Source of the DNA: VXNE01 sp963664635
Lineage (GTDB): Bacteria > Pseudomonadota > Gammaproteobacteria > Pseudomonadales > Azotimanducaceae
Length of the DNA: 64,000 nt
Direction of reading: 5' to 3'
Assembly (NCBI GenBank): GCA_963664635.1
Contig: OY761542.1
Span: 2,790,001 to 2,854,000 of the forward strand
Below are positions 17,567 to 26,410 of this stretch, piece by piece. A program made the translations under genes and the position numbers. The notes under the pieces are model-generated. The model was not told where the DNA came from, did not search any database, and saw only the letters and a list, made by a program, of their open reading frames with translations. Each line of letters starts with the position of its first letter. Position 1 is the stretch's first letter.

Positions 17567-18097
17567 TCAGTCGGTCATCTCCACGGTGGACAGGAGGGGG
17601 TGCTGGTTGGCGCGGGCATACTCGTTGACCCGCTCCGATTTCGTTTCGGCGATGTCTCGGGGATAGATTCCGACCACGGCGCTGCCGGTGGTGTGGACCG
17701 CGAGCATGACCTGAATGGCTTTCTCGCGGTCCATGGCGAAGAACGCCTCAAGCACGTGCACGACAAACTCCATCGGCGTGTAGTCGTCGTTCAGCAGCAC
17801 GACCTTGAACATCGGCGGGCGCTTGAGCGCGGGCTTGGTTTCCTCCGGCGCGATGACGGTGCCGCTCGGCAGGTCTTCCTTCTCGTCGCGCTGTGCACGG
17901 GTCTCGTCGCGCTGTGCACGGCTCTCGCACCGCGCACGGACGGTCGCTGTCCGGGGTCGATACCGATGCCGCTCTCCTCGTATTGCGGGGCCGCCCCGCC
18001 GAAACCTCCCGACCGCTGCCCTTCCGGTCCGGGGCGATGCGGATTTGGTCGTTGCATGCTCCAAGGTCTCGCGTCTCAGTGCGGACGGTCGACTCAA
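17567..18097 (-). CDS. clpS: ClpS adaptor, unusually long N-terminus
   Basis: Binds N-terminal Leu, Phe, Trp or Tyr and hands the protein to ClpA. The core is unmistakable: EETKPALKRPPMFKVVLLND, DYTPMEFVVHVLEAFF, and AVHTTGSAVVGIYPRDIAET. The family is about 105 residues, yet no ATG, GTG or TTG lies at that distance. The usable starts are ATG 18097 (176 residues) or TTG 18064. The extra N-terminus is Arg-rich and includes a duplicated RAQRDE segment encoded by a tandem repeat. Either the protein is extended or a small indel hides the true start. It is followed by clpA and divergent from cspD. Confidence 0.88.
   Translation of the reverse strand: MSRPSALRRETLEHATTKSASPRTGRAAVGRFRRGGPAIRGERHRYRPRTATVRARCESRAQRDETRAQRDEKEDLPSGTVIAPEETKPALKRPPMFKVVLLNDDYTPMEFVVHVLEAFFAMDREKAIQVMLAVHTTGSAVVGIYPRDIAETKSERVNEYARANQHPLLSTVEMTD
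17882..17922. repeat. Tandem duplication inside 5' part of clpS
   Basis: TCTCGTCGCGCTGTGCACGG occurs twice in tandem (21-nt period), giving the repeated RAQRDE in the ClpS N-terminal extension. Confidence 0.7.
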
Positions 18098-18356
18098 TCA
18101 TACTTGATCTTCCACGCCACGGACGACCGCGTGCCGCCGGGGACGGGAGGGCCGCCGCCGCGACGCTCGCCGCACGGCCCGGCCGCGGCAACGGGGCCCG
18201 TGGAGACGGGCTTCGGAGGCCTCCCGGGCAAGGCTTGTCCGGGGCGGAAATGGGGTGGGAATGGTCGGTGCCGGGCTTGACAAACCCTCCTGGCCTCTGT
18301 ATCAGAAGCCGTTCCCCGCGCGTTGTATCAAGCGCTCCTCCGGCAGGGCGGACCGG

Positions 18357-18605
18357 GTGGCTACGGGCACGGTCAAGTGGTTCAACAATGCCAAGGGCTA
18401 CGGCTTCATTCTGTCCGAGTCAGGCGGGGAAGACCTCTTCGTCCACTACTCCTCCATCCAGATGCCCGGATACAAGACGCTCCGCGCCGGGCAGGAGGTG
18501 GAATTCGACCTTCAGGAAGGACCCAAGGGGTCGCACGCCGTCAACATCCGCTTCGCCGAGGAGGCGGGGCTCGACGATGACGTGCTCGATTCGAGCTCCC
18601 GGTAG
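18357..18605 (+). CDS. cspD: Cold-shock domain protein, CspD type
   Basis: 82 residues from GTG 18357. The cold-shock fold is complete: TGTVKWFNNAKGYGFI (RNP1) and DLFVHYSSIQ (RNP2), then a family-typical strand region and an acidic tail (LDDDVLDSSSR). It binds single-stranded nucleic acid. In other Gammaproteobacteria cspD is divergent from clpS-clpA, exactly as here, which is why I prefer the CspD name. A longer frame back to 18255 lacks family support. Confidence 0.88.
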   Translation: MATGTVKWFNNAKGYGFILSESGGEDLFVHYSSIQMPGYKTLRAGQEVEFDLQEGPKGSHAVNIRFAEEAGLDDDVLDSSSR

Positions 18606-18635
18606 GCGCGGCCTTCGCGTCGCCGGACGCCGGAT

Positions 18636-19898
18636 TCAGGCAGCCATCTTCCCGATGACCGCCGCGCCGAACTCCGAACAGCTCAACAGCGACGCTCCCT
18701 TCATCAGGCGCTCGAAGTCGTAGGTCACCGTCTTCTCCGAGATCGCGCCCTCCATGCCCGACACGATGAGGTCGGCCGCTTCCCGCCAGCCGAGGTGACG
18801 CAGCATCATCTCCGCGGAGAGGATGAGTGAGCCCGGGTTGACCTTGTCCTGCCCCGTGTATTTCGGCGCCGTACCGTGGGTGGCCTCGAACACGGCCACG
18901 GTGTCGCCGATGTTGGCGCCGGGCGCGATCCCGATGCCGCCCACCTGGGCGGCGAGCGCGTCGGAGAGGTAGTCGCCGTTCAGGTTCATGGTCGCGATGA
19001 CGTCGTACTCGTCCGGCCGCGTCAGGATCTGCTGCAGCATCGCGTCCGCGATCATGTCCTTGATAACGATCTCCCGGCCCGTGCGCGGGTTCTTCAGCGT
19101 GTGCCACGGGCCGCCGTCCAGGGGGACGGCGCCGAACTCCGCGGCCGCCAACTCGTATCCCCAGTCCTTGAAGGCGCCCTCGGTGAACTTCATGATGTTG
19201 CCCTTGTGCACGAACGTCAGCGAGGCGCGGTCCTCGGCGATCGTGTACTGGAGCGCCTTGCGCACCAGGCGCTGCGTGCCCTGGACGGAGACCGGTTTTA
19301 TCCCGATACCGCAGTGCTCGGGGAAGCGTATCTTCTCCACGCCCATCTCGGCCCGCAGGAAGTCGATGACGCGGTCGGCCTCGGCCGTGTCCGCCTCCCA
19401 CTCGACACCCGCGTAGATGTCCTCCGTATTCTCCCGGAAGATGACCATGTCGGTCTTCTCCGGCGCCACCACCGGGCTCGGCACGCCTTGCAGCCAGCGC
19501 ACCGGCCGCTGGCAGACATACAGGTCGAGGATCTGGCGGATCGCGACGTTCAGCGAACGGATGCCGCCTCCCACGGGCGTGGTCATGGGTCCCTTGATGG
19601 AGACCCGGAACGACTCGAGGGCGTCGATGGTCTCGTCGGGGAGCCACTGGTCGTCCCCGTAGATCGAGAGCGACTTCTCCCCCGCGAAGACTTCCATCCA
19701 CGCGATGGAACGGCGGCCGCCGTAGCTCTTCGAGACGGCGGCGTCGACCACGTCGATCATCACCGGAGTGATGTCCACCCCGATGCCGTCACCTTCGATG
19801 AAGGGGATGATGGGACGATCCGGAACGTTCGCGCCGCCGTCCTCGGCGACCGCGATCCTGTCTCCGTCGCCAGGCACGACGATATGTTCGTACTCCAT
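18636..19898 (-). CDS. icd: NADP-dependent isocitrate dehydrogenase
   Basis: TCA enzyme oxidising isocitrate to 2-oxoglutarate. It has 420 residues from ATG 19898 (MEYEHIVVPGDGDRI), which has GGAG just upstream. A GTG two codons earlier is possible. Signatures are IPFIEGDGIGVDITPVMIDV, the ENTEDIYAGVEWE loop, and NLNGDYLSDALAAQVGGIGI with the metal-binding Asp residues. It competes with isocitrate lyase (aceA at 24.5 kb) for isocitrate; no icd kinase/phosphatase (aceK) is seen nearby. Confidence 0.96.
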   Translation of the reverse strand: MEYEHIVVPGDGDRIAVAEDGGANVPDRPIIPFIEGDGIGVDITPVMIDVVDAAVSKSYGGRRSIAWMEVFAGEKSLSIYGDDQWLPDETIDALESFRVSIKGPMTTPVGGGIRSLNVAIRQILDLYVCQRPVRWLQGVPSPVVAPEKTDMVIFRENTEDIYAGVEWEADTAEADRVIDFLRAEMGVEKIRFPEHCGIGIKPVSVQGTQRLVRKALQYTIAEDRASLTFVHKGNIMKFTEGAFKDWGYELAAAEFGAVPLDGGPWHTLKNPRTGREIVIKDMIADAMLQQILTRPDEYDVIATMNLNGDYLSDALAAQVGGIGIAPGANIGDTVAVFEATHGTAPKYTGQDKVNPGSLILSAEMMLRHLGWREAADLIVSGMEGAISEKTVTYDFERLMKGASLLSCSEFGAAVIGKMAA

Positions 19899-20058
19899 CA
19901 GCACTCCATGGCAAAAGGGGGAAAAGCGGGCGCGCGATTATACATCGACCACCCGGCCGGTACGTGGCGGGAGCAGGGTCAACCGGTGGTGCACCCGACT
20001 ATGTCTGGCCCCGGGGCCGGCCCCGGCCGCGCCGTCCGGCCGCGGTGGCGGGCCGGGT

Positions 20059-20556
20059 TCAGTCGCCGTTGGAAGGCCCGGGCGCGGCCGGTGACGCGGC
20101 CCATGACGCGGCGCGCCGCGCGTCGTCGTCGGTGGACCGGATCCACTCGAATTCCGGTCCGCGGCGCTCCCTCTTCCAGAACACGGCGCGGGTTTTCAGG
20201 TAGTCCATCAGGAACTCGCAGGCGGCGAACGCGGCCGCCCGATGTCCGGAGGCCACGAGCACGAGGACGATCTGGTCGCCGGGCGCGAGTTCGCCGACAC
20301 GGTGTACGACCACCACGTCATCGATGGGCCACCGCTGCTCCGCCTGCGCGACGATATCCGCGATGCTGGACTCCGTCATGCCCGGGTAGTGCTCGAGATG
20401 GAGGGTCTCCGTCGTGCCGGCGGCACGGGAGTCCTCCCGGACCACGCCGGCGAACGCCGCGATCGCTCCGGAAGTTGCGCCCGTGCGTGCCCGCAGCGCC
20501 GCCCACTCGTCCGCCAGCGAGAAGTCGTCGCGCTGGACACGGATGCGCGCCGCCAC
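20059..20556 (-). CDS. moaE: Molybdopterin synthase catalytic subunit MoaE
   Basis: Large subunit that inserts sulfur from the MoaD thiocarboxylate into precursor Z. It has 165 residues from GTG 20556. Landmarks are GAIAAFAGVVREDS, LEHYPGMTESSI, VVVVHRVGELAPGDQIVLV, the HRAAAFAACEFLMDYLKTRA helix and the lysines in WKRERRG at the active site. The C-terminus has a polar tail (DDDARRAASW). It overlaps no neighbour but starts 1 bp inside the moaD end region; order moaC-moaD-moaE on the minus strand. Confidence 0.94.
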   Translation of the reverse strand: MAARIRVQRDDFSLADEWAALRARTGATSGAIAAFAGVVREDSRAAGTTETLHLEHYPGMTESSIADIVAQAEQRWPIDDVVVVHRVGELAPGDQIVLVLVASGHRAAAFAACEFLMDYLKTRAVFWKRERRGPEFEWIRSTDDDARRAASWAASPAAPGPSNGD

Positions 20557-20557
20557 G

Positions 20558-20815
20558 TCAGCCCCCCGTGACCGGCGGCAGGAACGCCACCTCGTCGCCG
20601 GCGCCGAGCGGCGTGTCCGGAGCGTGCACGAAGCGCTGGTTGACCGCGATGCGCACCTCGCCGTCGGCGAGCGCCCGCGCGCCCTCCGGCGAGAGCCGTT
20701 CCGCCAACAGTACGCGCAGGTCCGCGACGGTCGCGCCAAGCGGCAGGCCCAGCTCGAGGGCATCCTCGCCGACCGCCTCCCGCAACGAGGCGAAGAACAG
20801 TACGCGGACGGTCAC
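20558..20815 (-). CDS. moaD: Molybdopterin synthase sulfur carrier MoaD
   Basis: 85-residue ubiquitin-like protein whose C-terminal Gly-Gly (FLPPVTGG) carries the thiocarboxylate. It begins VTVRVLFFASLREAVGEDAL at GTG 20815, overlapping the moaC stop (GTGA). The length and terminal GG are exact for the family. The MoaB/MogA, MoeA and MoaA genes are not in the window. Confidence 0.94.
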   Translation of the reverse strand: MTVRVLFFASLREAVGEDALELGLPLGATVADLRVLLAERLSPEGARALADGEVRIAVNQRFVHAPDTPLGAGDEVAFLPPVTGG

Positions 20816-21282
20816 CGCTGCCACGTGCCGCTCCGCCCTCCGGACTTGGCAACCAGTTCGACGCACTCGATCCGCATCCCGCGATCCACGGCCTTGCACA
20901 TGTCGTAGACGGTGAGCGCGGCGACGGCCGCGGCAGTGAGCGCCTCCATCTCGACGCCCGTGCGGCCGCGAACCTTGCAGGTGGCGGAGATTTTCAGCCG
21001 GTCGGTCCCCTCGGCCTCGAAGTCCACGGCGACCCGGGACAGGGGCAGCGGGTGGCACAACGGGATGAGCTCGCTGGTGCGCTTCGCCGCCTGGATGCCC
21101 GCGACCCGCGCCACGGCGAACACGTCTCCCTTCGCCACGTCCCCCGCACGGATCTCGTCGAGGGTCGCCGCCTGCATCGCCAGGACGGCCTGCGCGCGGG
21201 CCGTGCGCTCGGTTACCGTCTTGTCCGACACGTCGACCATGTGGGCCGCGCCGCGCTCGTCGATGTGGGTCAGACGCGCCAT
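20812..21282 (-). CDS. moaC: Cyclic pyranopterin monophosphate synthase MoaC
   Basis: Second enzyme of molybdenum cofactor synthesis, acting after MoaA. The 156 residues show LTHIDERGAAHMVDVSDK at the N-terminus, IPLCHPLPLSRV in the middle, and GVEMEALTAAAVAALTVYDM with the catalytic region, ending near SGG. All are standard. It is the first gene of moaCDE. The upstream side faces mnmA across a 10-nt minisatellite. Confidence 0.96.
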   Translation of the reverse strand: MARLTHIDERGAAHMVDVSDKTVTERTARAQAVLAMQAATLDEIRAGDVAKGDVFAVARVAGIQAAKRTSELIPLCHPLPLSRVAVDFEAEGTDRLKISATCKVRGRTGVEMEALTAAAVAALTVYDMCKAVDRGMRIECVELVAKSGGRSGTWQR

Positions 21283-21316
21283 GCCGCGCGATTACACTCC
21301 CCTGCCCCGCTGCTTT

Positions 21317-21374
21317 GCAACCAGAGGCAACCAGAGGCAACCGAAGCCAACCGAAGCCAACCGGAGGCAACCGG
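21317..21374. repeat. 10-nt tandem minisatellite upstream of mnmA
   Basis: Nearly six copies of a 10-nt unit, GCAACCAGAG changing to CCAACCGAAG and GCAACCGGAG. It lies between divergent moaC and mnmA, so copy number could alter promoter spacing. Confidence 0.85.
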
Positions 21375-21440
21375 CTCCCCGGCCGGCGTGGGTCCCGGAG
21401 GCGGTACAATGCGATGCGAGGCATCCGAGGGGGCCGATCC

Positions 21441-22520
21441 GTGGCGCCAACGGTCATCGTGGGCATGTCGGGCGGAGTCGATTCCGCGGTCGCGGCGCTG
21501 CTGCTGAAGGAGCGGGGCCATGCGGTCGAAGGCATGTTCATGAAGAACTGGGACGAAGACGACGGCGCCGAGTACTGCACCGCGGAGGCCGACTTCGACG
21601 ATGCCCGGCGTGTCTGCGACCGCCTCGGAATTCCGCTGCGCGAGGCGAACTTCGCGGCCGAGTACTGGGACAACGTCTTCGAGCGCTTCCTCTCGGAGTA
21701 CGCGGCCGGACGCACGCCGAACCCGGACGTGCTGTGCAACAGCGAGATCAAGTTCAAGGTCTTCCTGGACTACGCGCTCCTGCTCGGGGCGGACGTCATC
21801 GCCACGGGACACTACGCGCGGTCGCGCCGTGCGGACGGGGAGTTCGCGCTTCTCAAGGGGGTCGACGCGAACAAGGACCAGAGCTATTTCCTGCAGGCCG
21901 TGCCAGGGGCACGCCTGCGCGGCTGCCTGTTCCCCCTCGGCGGCCTGAGGAAGCCCGCCGTGCGCAAGGTGGCAAGGGCCGCGGGCCTGCCCGTGCACGA
22001 CAAGAAGGACAGCACGGGCATCTGCTTCATCGGCGAGCGCCGCTTCGCGGACTTCCTCGCCCGGTATCTGCCGCGCCGCCCGGGACCGATGGTGGATACG
22101 GAAGGCAACGTCCTCGGCAAGCATCCCGGCCTCCCGTACTTCACGCTGGGGCAGCGCCAGGGGCTCGGCATCGGGGGCCGCGCCGGCTATCGCGAGGCCC
22201 CGTGGTACGTGGTGGACAAGCGGCCCGCCGAGAACGAGCTCGTGGTCAGCCAGGACGAGTCCCGTCTCCTGAGCGGGGGCCTGCTCGCGCGGGGCATGAA
22301 CTGGCTTGCGTCCGTCGACCTGCCGCTGCGCTGCGCGGCGAAGACGCGTTACCGGCAGCCGGACCAGCCGTGTCGCGTCGAGGCCCGGGAAGGCGGGATC
22401 CGGGTAGTCTTCGACGCGCCGCAGCGCGCGGTGACGCCGGGCCAGTACGTCTGCCTTTATGACGGGGAGCGTTGCCTCGGCGGGGGCACCATCGTCGCCA
22501 CCGAAGCCGCAGCCGCGTAA
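21441..22520 (+). CDS. mnmA: tRNA-specific 2-thiouridylase MnmA
   Basis: Places sulfur on U34 of tRNA-Glu, -Gln and -Lys using persulfide from the IscS/Tus relay. From GTG 21441 (VAPTVIVGMSGGVDSAVAAL), preceded by GAGGGGG seven bases upstream, it has 359 residues. An ATG at 21414 would add nine. The PP-loop is GMSGGVDS, the nucleophile Cys lies in NPDVLCNSEIKF, and the second redox Cys in TGICFIGERRFADF. Downstream it is 9 bp from purB and likely co-transcribed. Confidence 0.95.
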   Translation: MAPTVIVGMSGGVDSAVAALLLKERGHAVEGMFMKNWDEDDGAEYCTAEADFDDARRVCDRLGIPLREANFAAEYWDNVFERFLSEYAAGRTPNPDVLCNSEIKFKVFLDYALLLGADVIATGHYARSRRADGEFALLKGVDANKDQSYFLQAVPGARLRGCLFPLGGLRKPAVRKVARAAGLPVHDKKDSTGICFIGERRFADFLARYLPRRPGPMVDTEGNVLGKHPGLPYFTLGQRQGLGIGGRAGYREAPWYVVDKRPAENELVVSQDESRLLSGGLLARGMNWLASVDLPLRCAAKTRYRQPDQPCRVEAREGGIRVVFDAPQRAVTPGQYVCLYDGERCLGGGTIVATEAAAA

Positions 22521-22529
22521 CCCCGGGTC

Positions 22530-24371
22530 ATGGCGCGCGCGACACCCTCGGCCACGCCGACGCAGCCCCTGGCGCTGTCGTCGCTCACGGCCATCTCACC
22601 CCTCGACGGACGCTACCGGGGACGGGTGGAGGCGCTCGCGCCCCTGGTGAGCGAGTTCGGGCTGATCCGCGCCCGTGTCCTGGTGGAGATCGAGTGGTTC
22701 CTGCGCCTCGCCGCCGCGCCCGGCATCGCCGAACTGCCGGCCCTCGACGACCGTCGGCGCGCAGCGTGCCGGGCGGTCTACCGGGACTTCACGGTTGCCG
22801 ACGCCGAGCGCATCCGCGGCATCGAGGCGCGGACGAACCACGACGTGAAGGCGGTCGAGTACTTCGTCAAGGACCGCCTCGGGCGGATCGAGGGCCTTGC
22901 GCCGCACGTCGAGTACGTCCACTTCGCCTGCACTTCGGAGGACATCAACAACCTCGCCTACGCGGTCATGCTGTCACGGGCGCGCGACGCCGTCATGCTG
23001 CCGGCCATGCGGGCGCTGATCGCGGACCTGCGCCGGCTGGCGGGCGCGAACGCCGGCGTGCCGATGCTGGCCAGAACCCACGGCCAGCCCGCCTCGCCCA
23101 CGACCGTGGGCAAGGAGTTCGGCGTCTTCGTCAGCCGGCTCGAACGCCAGCTCAGGGCGTTCGAGGACGTGTCCGTGCTGGGCAAGGCGAACGGGGCGGT
23201 CGGCAACTACAACGCCCACCTGGCCGCGTTTCCCGCCGTGGACTGGCCGGCCCTGGCGGCGGACTTCGTGCGGAGTCTCGGCCTCGAGCACAACCCCTAC
23301 ACCACCCAGATCGAACCGCATGACTACATCGCGGAGTACTTCGACGCGCTGGCGCGCTTCAACCAGGTGCTGCTGGACTTCGACCGCGACGTCTGGGGAT
23401 ACATCGCCCTCGGCTACTTCAGGAGCCGGAGGGTCGCGGGCGAGACCGGCAGCTCGACCATGCCGCACAAGGTCAACCCCATCGACTTCGAGAACTCCGA
23501 GGGCAACATCGGCGTGGCCAACGCCCTGCTCGCCCACCTCGGGCGCAAGCTGTCCGTATCGAGATGGCAGCGGGACCTGTCGGATTCGACGGCGCTGCGT
23601 TGCGTGGGCACCTGTCTCGGACACTCGCTGGCCGCGATCGCGGCGGCGTCGCGGGGCATCGACCGGCTGGAGGTGGATGCGGGCGCGCTCGACGCCGATC
23701 TCGCCGAGAGCTGGGAGGTGCTCGCCGAAGCCGTGCAAACGGTCATGCGACGGGCCGGCATGGACGAACCCTACGAACGGCTCAAGGCCCTGACACGCGG
23801 AGAGCGTCTCGACCGGGCGGGCTACGAGGCGCTGATCGACGCCCTCGAGCTGCCCGGAGACATGCACGCGGCGTTGCGCGCCCTCACGCCGGCCACGTAC
23901 ACCGGGATGGCCCGCGAACTCGCGGAGGAACTTGCCGGGACGCCAGTCGACGTGACCGTGGCGACGGTGCCCTGGACGACCCACGAGGAGACCCTCATGC
24001 GCGTGCGCACCGCCGTGTTCATCGAGGAGCAGGGCGTGCCCGAAGACGACGAGCGAGACGGCCGGGACGCCGCCGCCGTGCATTTCCTGGCCACCGCCCG
24101 GGACCGTGGCCCGGTCGGCACCGCCAGGCTGCTCGCGGACGGGCAGATCGGACGGGTGGCCGTGCTGGCGGAGGCGCGCCGCACGGGCATCGGCCGGCGT
24201 CTGCTGGAGGCGGCGCTCGCGACCGCGCGCGGGCGCGGGGACCAGGCCGTCTGGCTCAACGCGCAGCTCGATGCGCGGGGCCTCTACGAGGCGGCGGGCT
24301 TCGAGGCGGTCGGCGAGCCGTTCGTCGAGGCCGGCCTCGGGCACATCCGCATGGAGCTCGACCTGGCCTGA
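22530..24371 (+). CDS. purB: Adenylosuccinate lyase fused to GNAT acetyltransferase
   Basis: 613 residues in one frame. Residues 15-470 are PurB, which releases fumarate from SAICAR and adenylosuccinate: LSSLTAISPLDGRYRGRVEA, TSEDINNLAYAVM and the signature SSTMPHKVNPIDFENSEGN. PurB normally ends near TYTGMARELAEEL, but here the frame continues into a GNAT domain (about 475-612): RVRTAVFIEEQGVPEDDE, acetyl-CoA loop ARRTGIGRRLL, and LYEAAGFEAVGEPFVEAGLG. The GNAT part resembles stand-alone small acetyltransferases whose substrate is unknown. No stop or internal Shine-Dalgarno separates the halves. It may be a true fusion or a lost stop codon. Confidence 0.92.
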   Translation: MARATPSATPTQPLALSSLTAISPLDGRYRGRVEALAPLVSEFGLIRARVLVEIEWFLRLAAAPGIAELPALDDRRRAACRAVYRDFTVADAERIRGIEARTNHDVKAVEYFVKDRLGRIEGLAPHVEYVHFACTSEDINNLAYAVMLSRARDAVMLPAMRALIADLRRLAGANAGVPMLARTHGQPASPTTVGKEFGVFVSRLERQLRAFEDVSVLGKANGAVGNYNAHLAAFPAVDWPALAADFVRSLGLEHNPYTTQIEPHDYIAEYFDALARFNQVLLDFDRDVWGYIALGYFRSRRVAGETGSSTMPHKVNPIDFENSEGNIGVANALLAHLGRKLSVSRWQRDLSDSTALRCVGTCLGHSLAAIAAASRGIDRLEVDAGALDADLAESWEVLAEAVQTVMRRAGMDEPYERLKALTRGERLDRAGYEALIDALELPGDMHAALRALTPATYTGMARELAEELAGTPVDVTVATVPWTTHEETLMRVRTAVFIEEQGVPEDDERDGRDAAAVHFLATARDRGPVGTARLLADGQIGRVAVLAEARRTGIGRRLLEAALATARGRGDQAVWLNAQLDARGLYEAAGFEAVGEPFVEAGLGHIRMELDLA

Positions 24372-24428
24372 CGCGCCCCGGGGCGACGCTGTCGAGCTTG
24401 CGACCGTTTCCTTTCAGGAAAATATTAC

Positions 24429-24456
24429 TTGTCCACGTTTCTCTTTTCTTTATAGG
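24429..24456 (+). promoter_or_regulatory. Possible sigma-70 promoter of aceA
   Basis: TTGTCC (24429-24434), 16-bp spacer, TATAGG (24451-24456) within an AT-rich patch that stands out from the GC-rich surroundings, 46 bp before the aceA start. Pattern match only. Confidence 0.4.
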
Positions 24457-24501
24457 TCCCCGCCTTAGAATCGCGCCCTTTTCCAAGCAGACGAGACGAC
24501 C

Positions 24502-25809
24502 ATGGCACTGCATTACACCCCCCGCAAGCCGCGCGCGGAGCAGATTCGCGAACTCGAAGAGGAGTGGCGGACGAATTCGCGCTGGAAGAACGTCAAGCGC
24601 GGCTACAGCGCCGCGGACGTGGTCAACCTCAGGGGCACGATCCCGCACCGGAGCCTGCTCGCCGCCCACGGCGCCGACAAGCTCTGGGAGTACCTGCACA
24701 CCGAGGACTACATCAACTCCCTCGGAGCGGTGACCGGCGGGCAGGCCGTGCAACAGGTCAAGGCCGGCGTCAAGGCGATCTACGTCTCCGGCTGGCAGGT
24801 CGCGGCGGACAACAACACGTCCGAGACGATGTACCCCGACCAGTCCCTGTACGCGGTGAACTCCGTGCCCTCGCTGGTCAACCGCATCAACAACGCCTTT
24901 CGCCGCGCCGACGAGATCCAGTGGGCGAGCGGCATCGACGACGGCATCGACTTCTTCGCGCCGATCGTGGCGGACGCCGAGGCCGGGTTCGGGGGCCTCC
25001 TGAACGCCTTCGAGCTGATGAAGGGCATGATCGGCGCCGGCGCCGCCGCGGTCCACTTCGAGGATCAGCTTGCCTCCGTCAAGAAGTGCGGCCACATGGG
25101 CGGCAAGGTCCTGGTGCCGACGCAGGAGGCGGTGCAGAAGCTGATCGCCGCCAGGCTCGCCGCCGACGTCTGCGACGTTCCGACGATCCTGATGGCGCGT
25201 ACCGACGCCAACGCGGCGGACATGGTGACCAGCGACGTCGACCCGTGCGAGATCCCCTTCCTGACCGGAGAGCGCACCCCCGAGGGGTACCACCGCACGC
25301 GCGCCGGGCTCGACCAGGCGATCGCGCGCGGGCTGGCCTACGCGCCGTACGCGGACCTCATCTGGTGCGAGACCGCGGTGCCCGATCTCGACGAGGCGAA
25401 GCGTTTCGCCGAGGCGATCCACCGCGAGTATCCGGACCAGTTGCTGTCCTACAACTGCTCGCCGTCCTTCAACTGGAAGGCGCACATCGACGACGCGACC
25501 ATCGCGAAGTTCCAGCGGGAGCTTGGCGCCATGGGATACCGGTTCCAGTTCATCACTTTGGCCGGTATTCACAGCATGTGGTACAACATGTTCGAACTGT
25601 CCCGCGACTACGTGAACCGGCAGATGTCGGCGTACGTCGAGCTCCAGGAGAAGGAATTCGCGGCGGCACAGGACGGCTATTCCTTCGTGAGCCACCAGCA
25701 GGAAGTCGGGACCGGCTACTTCGACGAGGTGGCCAACGTCATCCAGGGCGGCCAGTCTTCGGTGACGGCGCTCACGGGCTCCACCGAGGAAGCGCAGTTC
25801 GCGTCGTAG
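24502..25809 (+). CDS. aceA: Isocitrate lyase
   Basis: Splits isocitrate into glyoxylate and succinate, the entry to the glyoxylate shunt. The 435 residues show VGAVTGGQAVQQVKAGVKAI-like LGAVTGGQAVQQVKAGVKAI, metal/substrate motif DAEAGFGG, the catalytic KKCGHMGGKVLVPTQ (active-site Cys), and SPSFNWKAHI. It is an isolated unit with its own AT-rich upstream region. Malate synthase is not in the window. With icd nearby the cell can route isocitrate either way when growing on C2 compounds. Confidence 0.97.
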   Translation: MALHYTPRKPRAEQIRELEEEWRTNSRWKNVKRGYSAADVVNLRGTIPHRSLLAAHGADKLWEYLHTEDYINSLGAVTGGQAVQQVKAGVKAIYVSGWQVAADNNTSETMYPDQSLYAVNSVPSLVNRINNAFRRADEIQWASGIDDGIDFFAPIVADAEAGFGGLLNAFELMKGMIGAGAAAVHFEDQLASVKKCGHMGGKVLVPTQEAVQKLIAARLAADVCDVPTILMARTDANAADMVTSDVDPCEIPFLTGERTPEGYHRTRAGLDQAIARGLAYAPYADLIWCETAVPDLDEAKRFAEAIHREYPDQLLSYNCSPSFNWKAHIDDATIAKFQRELGAMGYRFQFITLAGIHSMWYNMFELSRDYVNRQMSAYVELQEKEFAAAQDGYSFVSHQQEVGTGYFDEVANVIQGGQSSVTALTGSTEEAQFAS

Positions 25810-25822
25810 GGGACGGGCTCTC

Positions 25823-26410
25823 CTACGGCAGCGCCGCCTGGAGTTCGGTGTAGGTTTCGGTGCGCGGGATGTCGGGGTGCGCCTCGGCGATGCGGTCGGG
25901 GGCGCGGAAGAAACAGGCGTGCTCGGCCGCGCCCAGCATCCCGAGGTCGTTGTAGGAGTCCCCGACGGCGGCGACCTCGTAGCCGAGGGACTGGAACGCG
26001 CGGACCGCGGCGACCTTGGGCCGTTCCTGGCGCAGCCGGTAGCCCACGATGCGGCCGTTGTCCACCACCAGGCGATGGCAGAGCAGCAGCGGATGCCCGA
26101 GCTTGGCCATCAGCGGCATGGCGAACTCGTAGAAGGTGTCCGACAGGATCGCCACCTGGAAGCGGCCGCGCGCCCAGGCGAGGAACTCGACCGCCCCCGG
26201 TAGCGGGTCCAGCCGAGCGATCGTCGCCTGTATGTCCCCGAACGTCACGTCGTGGCGCTCGACGGCGTCGAGTCGCAGACGCATGAGATCCTCGTAGACC
26301 GGTATGTCGCGGGTGGTCCTGGCGAGCGCGTCCACGCGGGTGGCGCGGGCGATCGCATGCCAGATCTCCGGCACGAGCACCCCCTCCAGATCCAGGCACA
26401 GGACTTTCAA
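25823..26410 (-). CDS. thrH: ThrH: phosphoserine phosphatase / homoserine phosphotransferase
   Basis: HAD-fold enzyme of the ThrH type. It has 195 residues from TTG 26410 (LKVLCLDLEGVLVPEIWHAI). Catalytic Asp in CLDLEGVLVPE, Ser/Thr motif ILSDTFYEFAMPLM, and acidic motif AVGDSYNDLGMLG are all present. RDIPVYEDLMRLRLD and YRLRQERPK match ThrH rather than SerB. The start codon is inferred because no ATG lies before the first strand. In Pseudomonas thrH neighbours cysH and cysB, as here. It converges on aceA. Confidence 0.92.
   Translation of the reverse strand: MKVLCLDLEGVLVPEIWHAIARATRVDALARTTRDIPVYEDLMRLRLDAVERHDVTFGDIQATIARLDPLPGAVEFLAWARGRFQVAILSDTFYEFAMPLMAKLGHPLLLCHRLVVDNGRIVGYRLRQERPKVAAVRAFQSLGYEVAAVGDSYNDLGMLGAAEHACFFRAPDRIAEAHPDIPRTETYTELQAALP

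Noticed and set aside
20059..21757. Long moaD/moaE frames extended upstream
   Set aside because: The extensions are shadows of the neighbouring genes; GTG starts at 20815 and 20556 with 4-bp or near overlaps fit family lengths.
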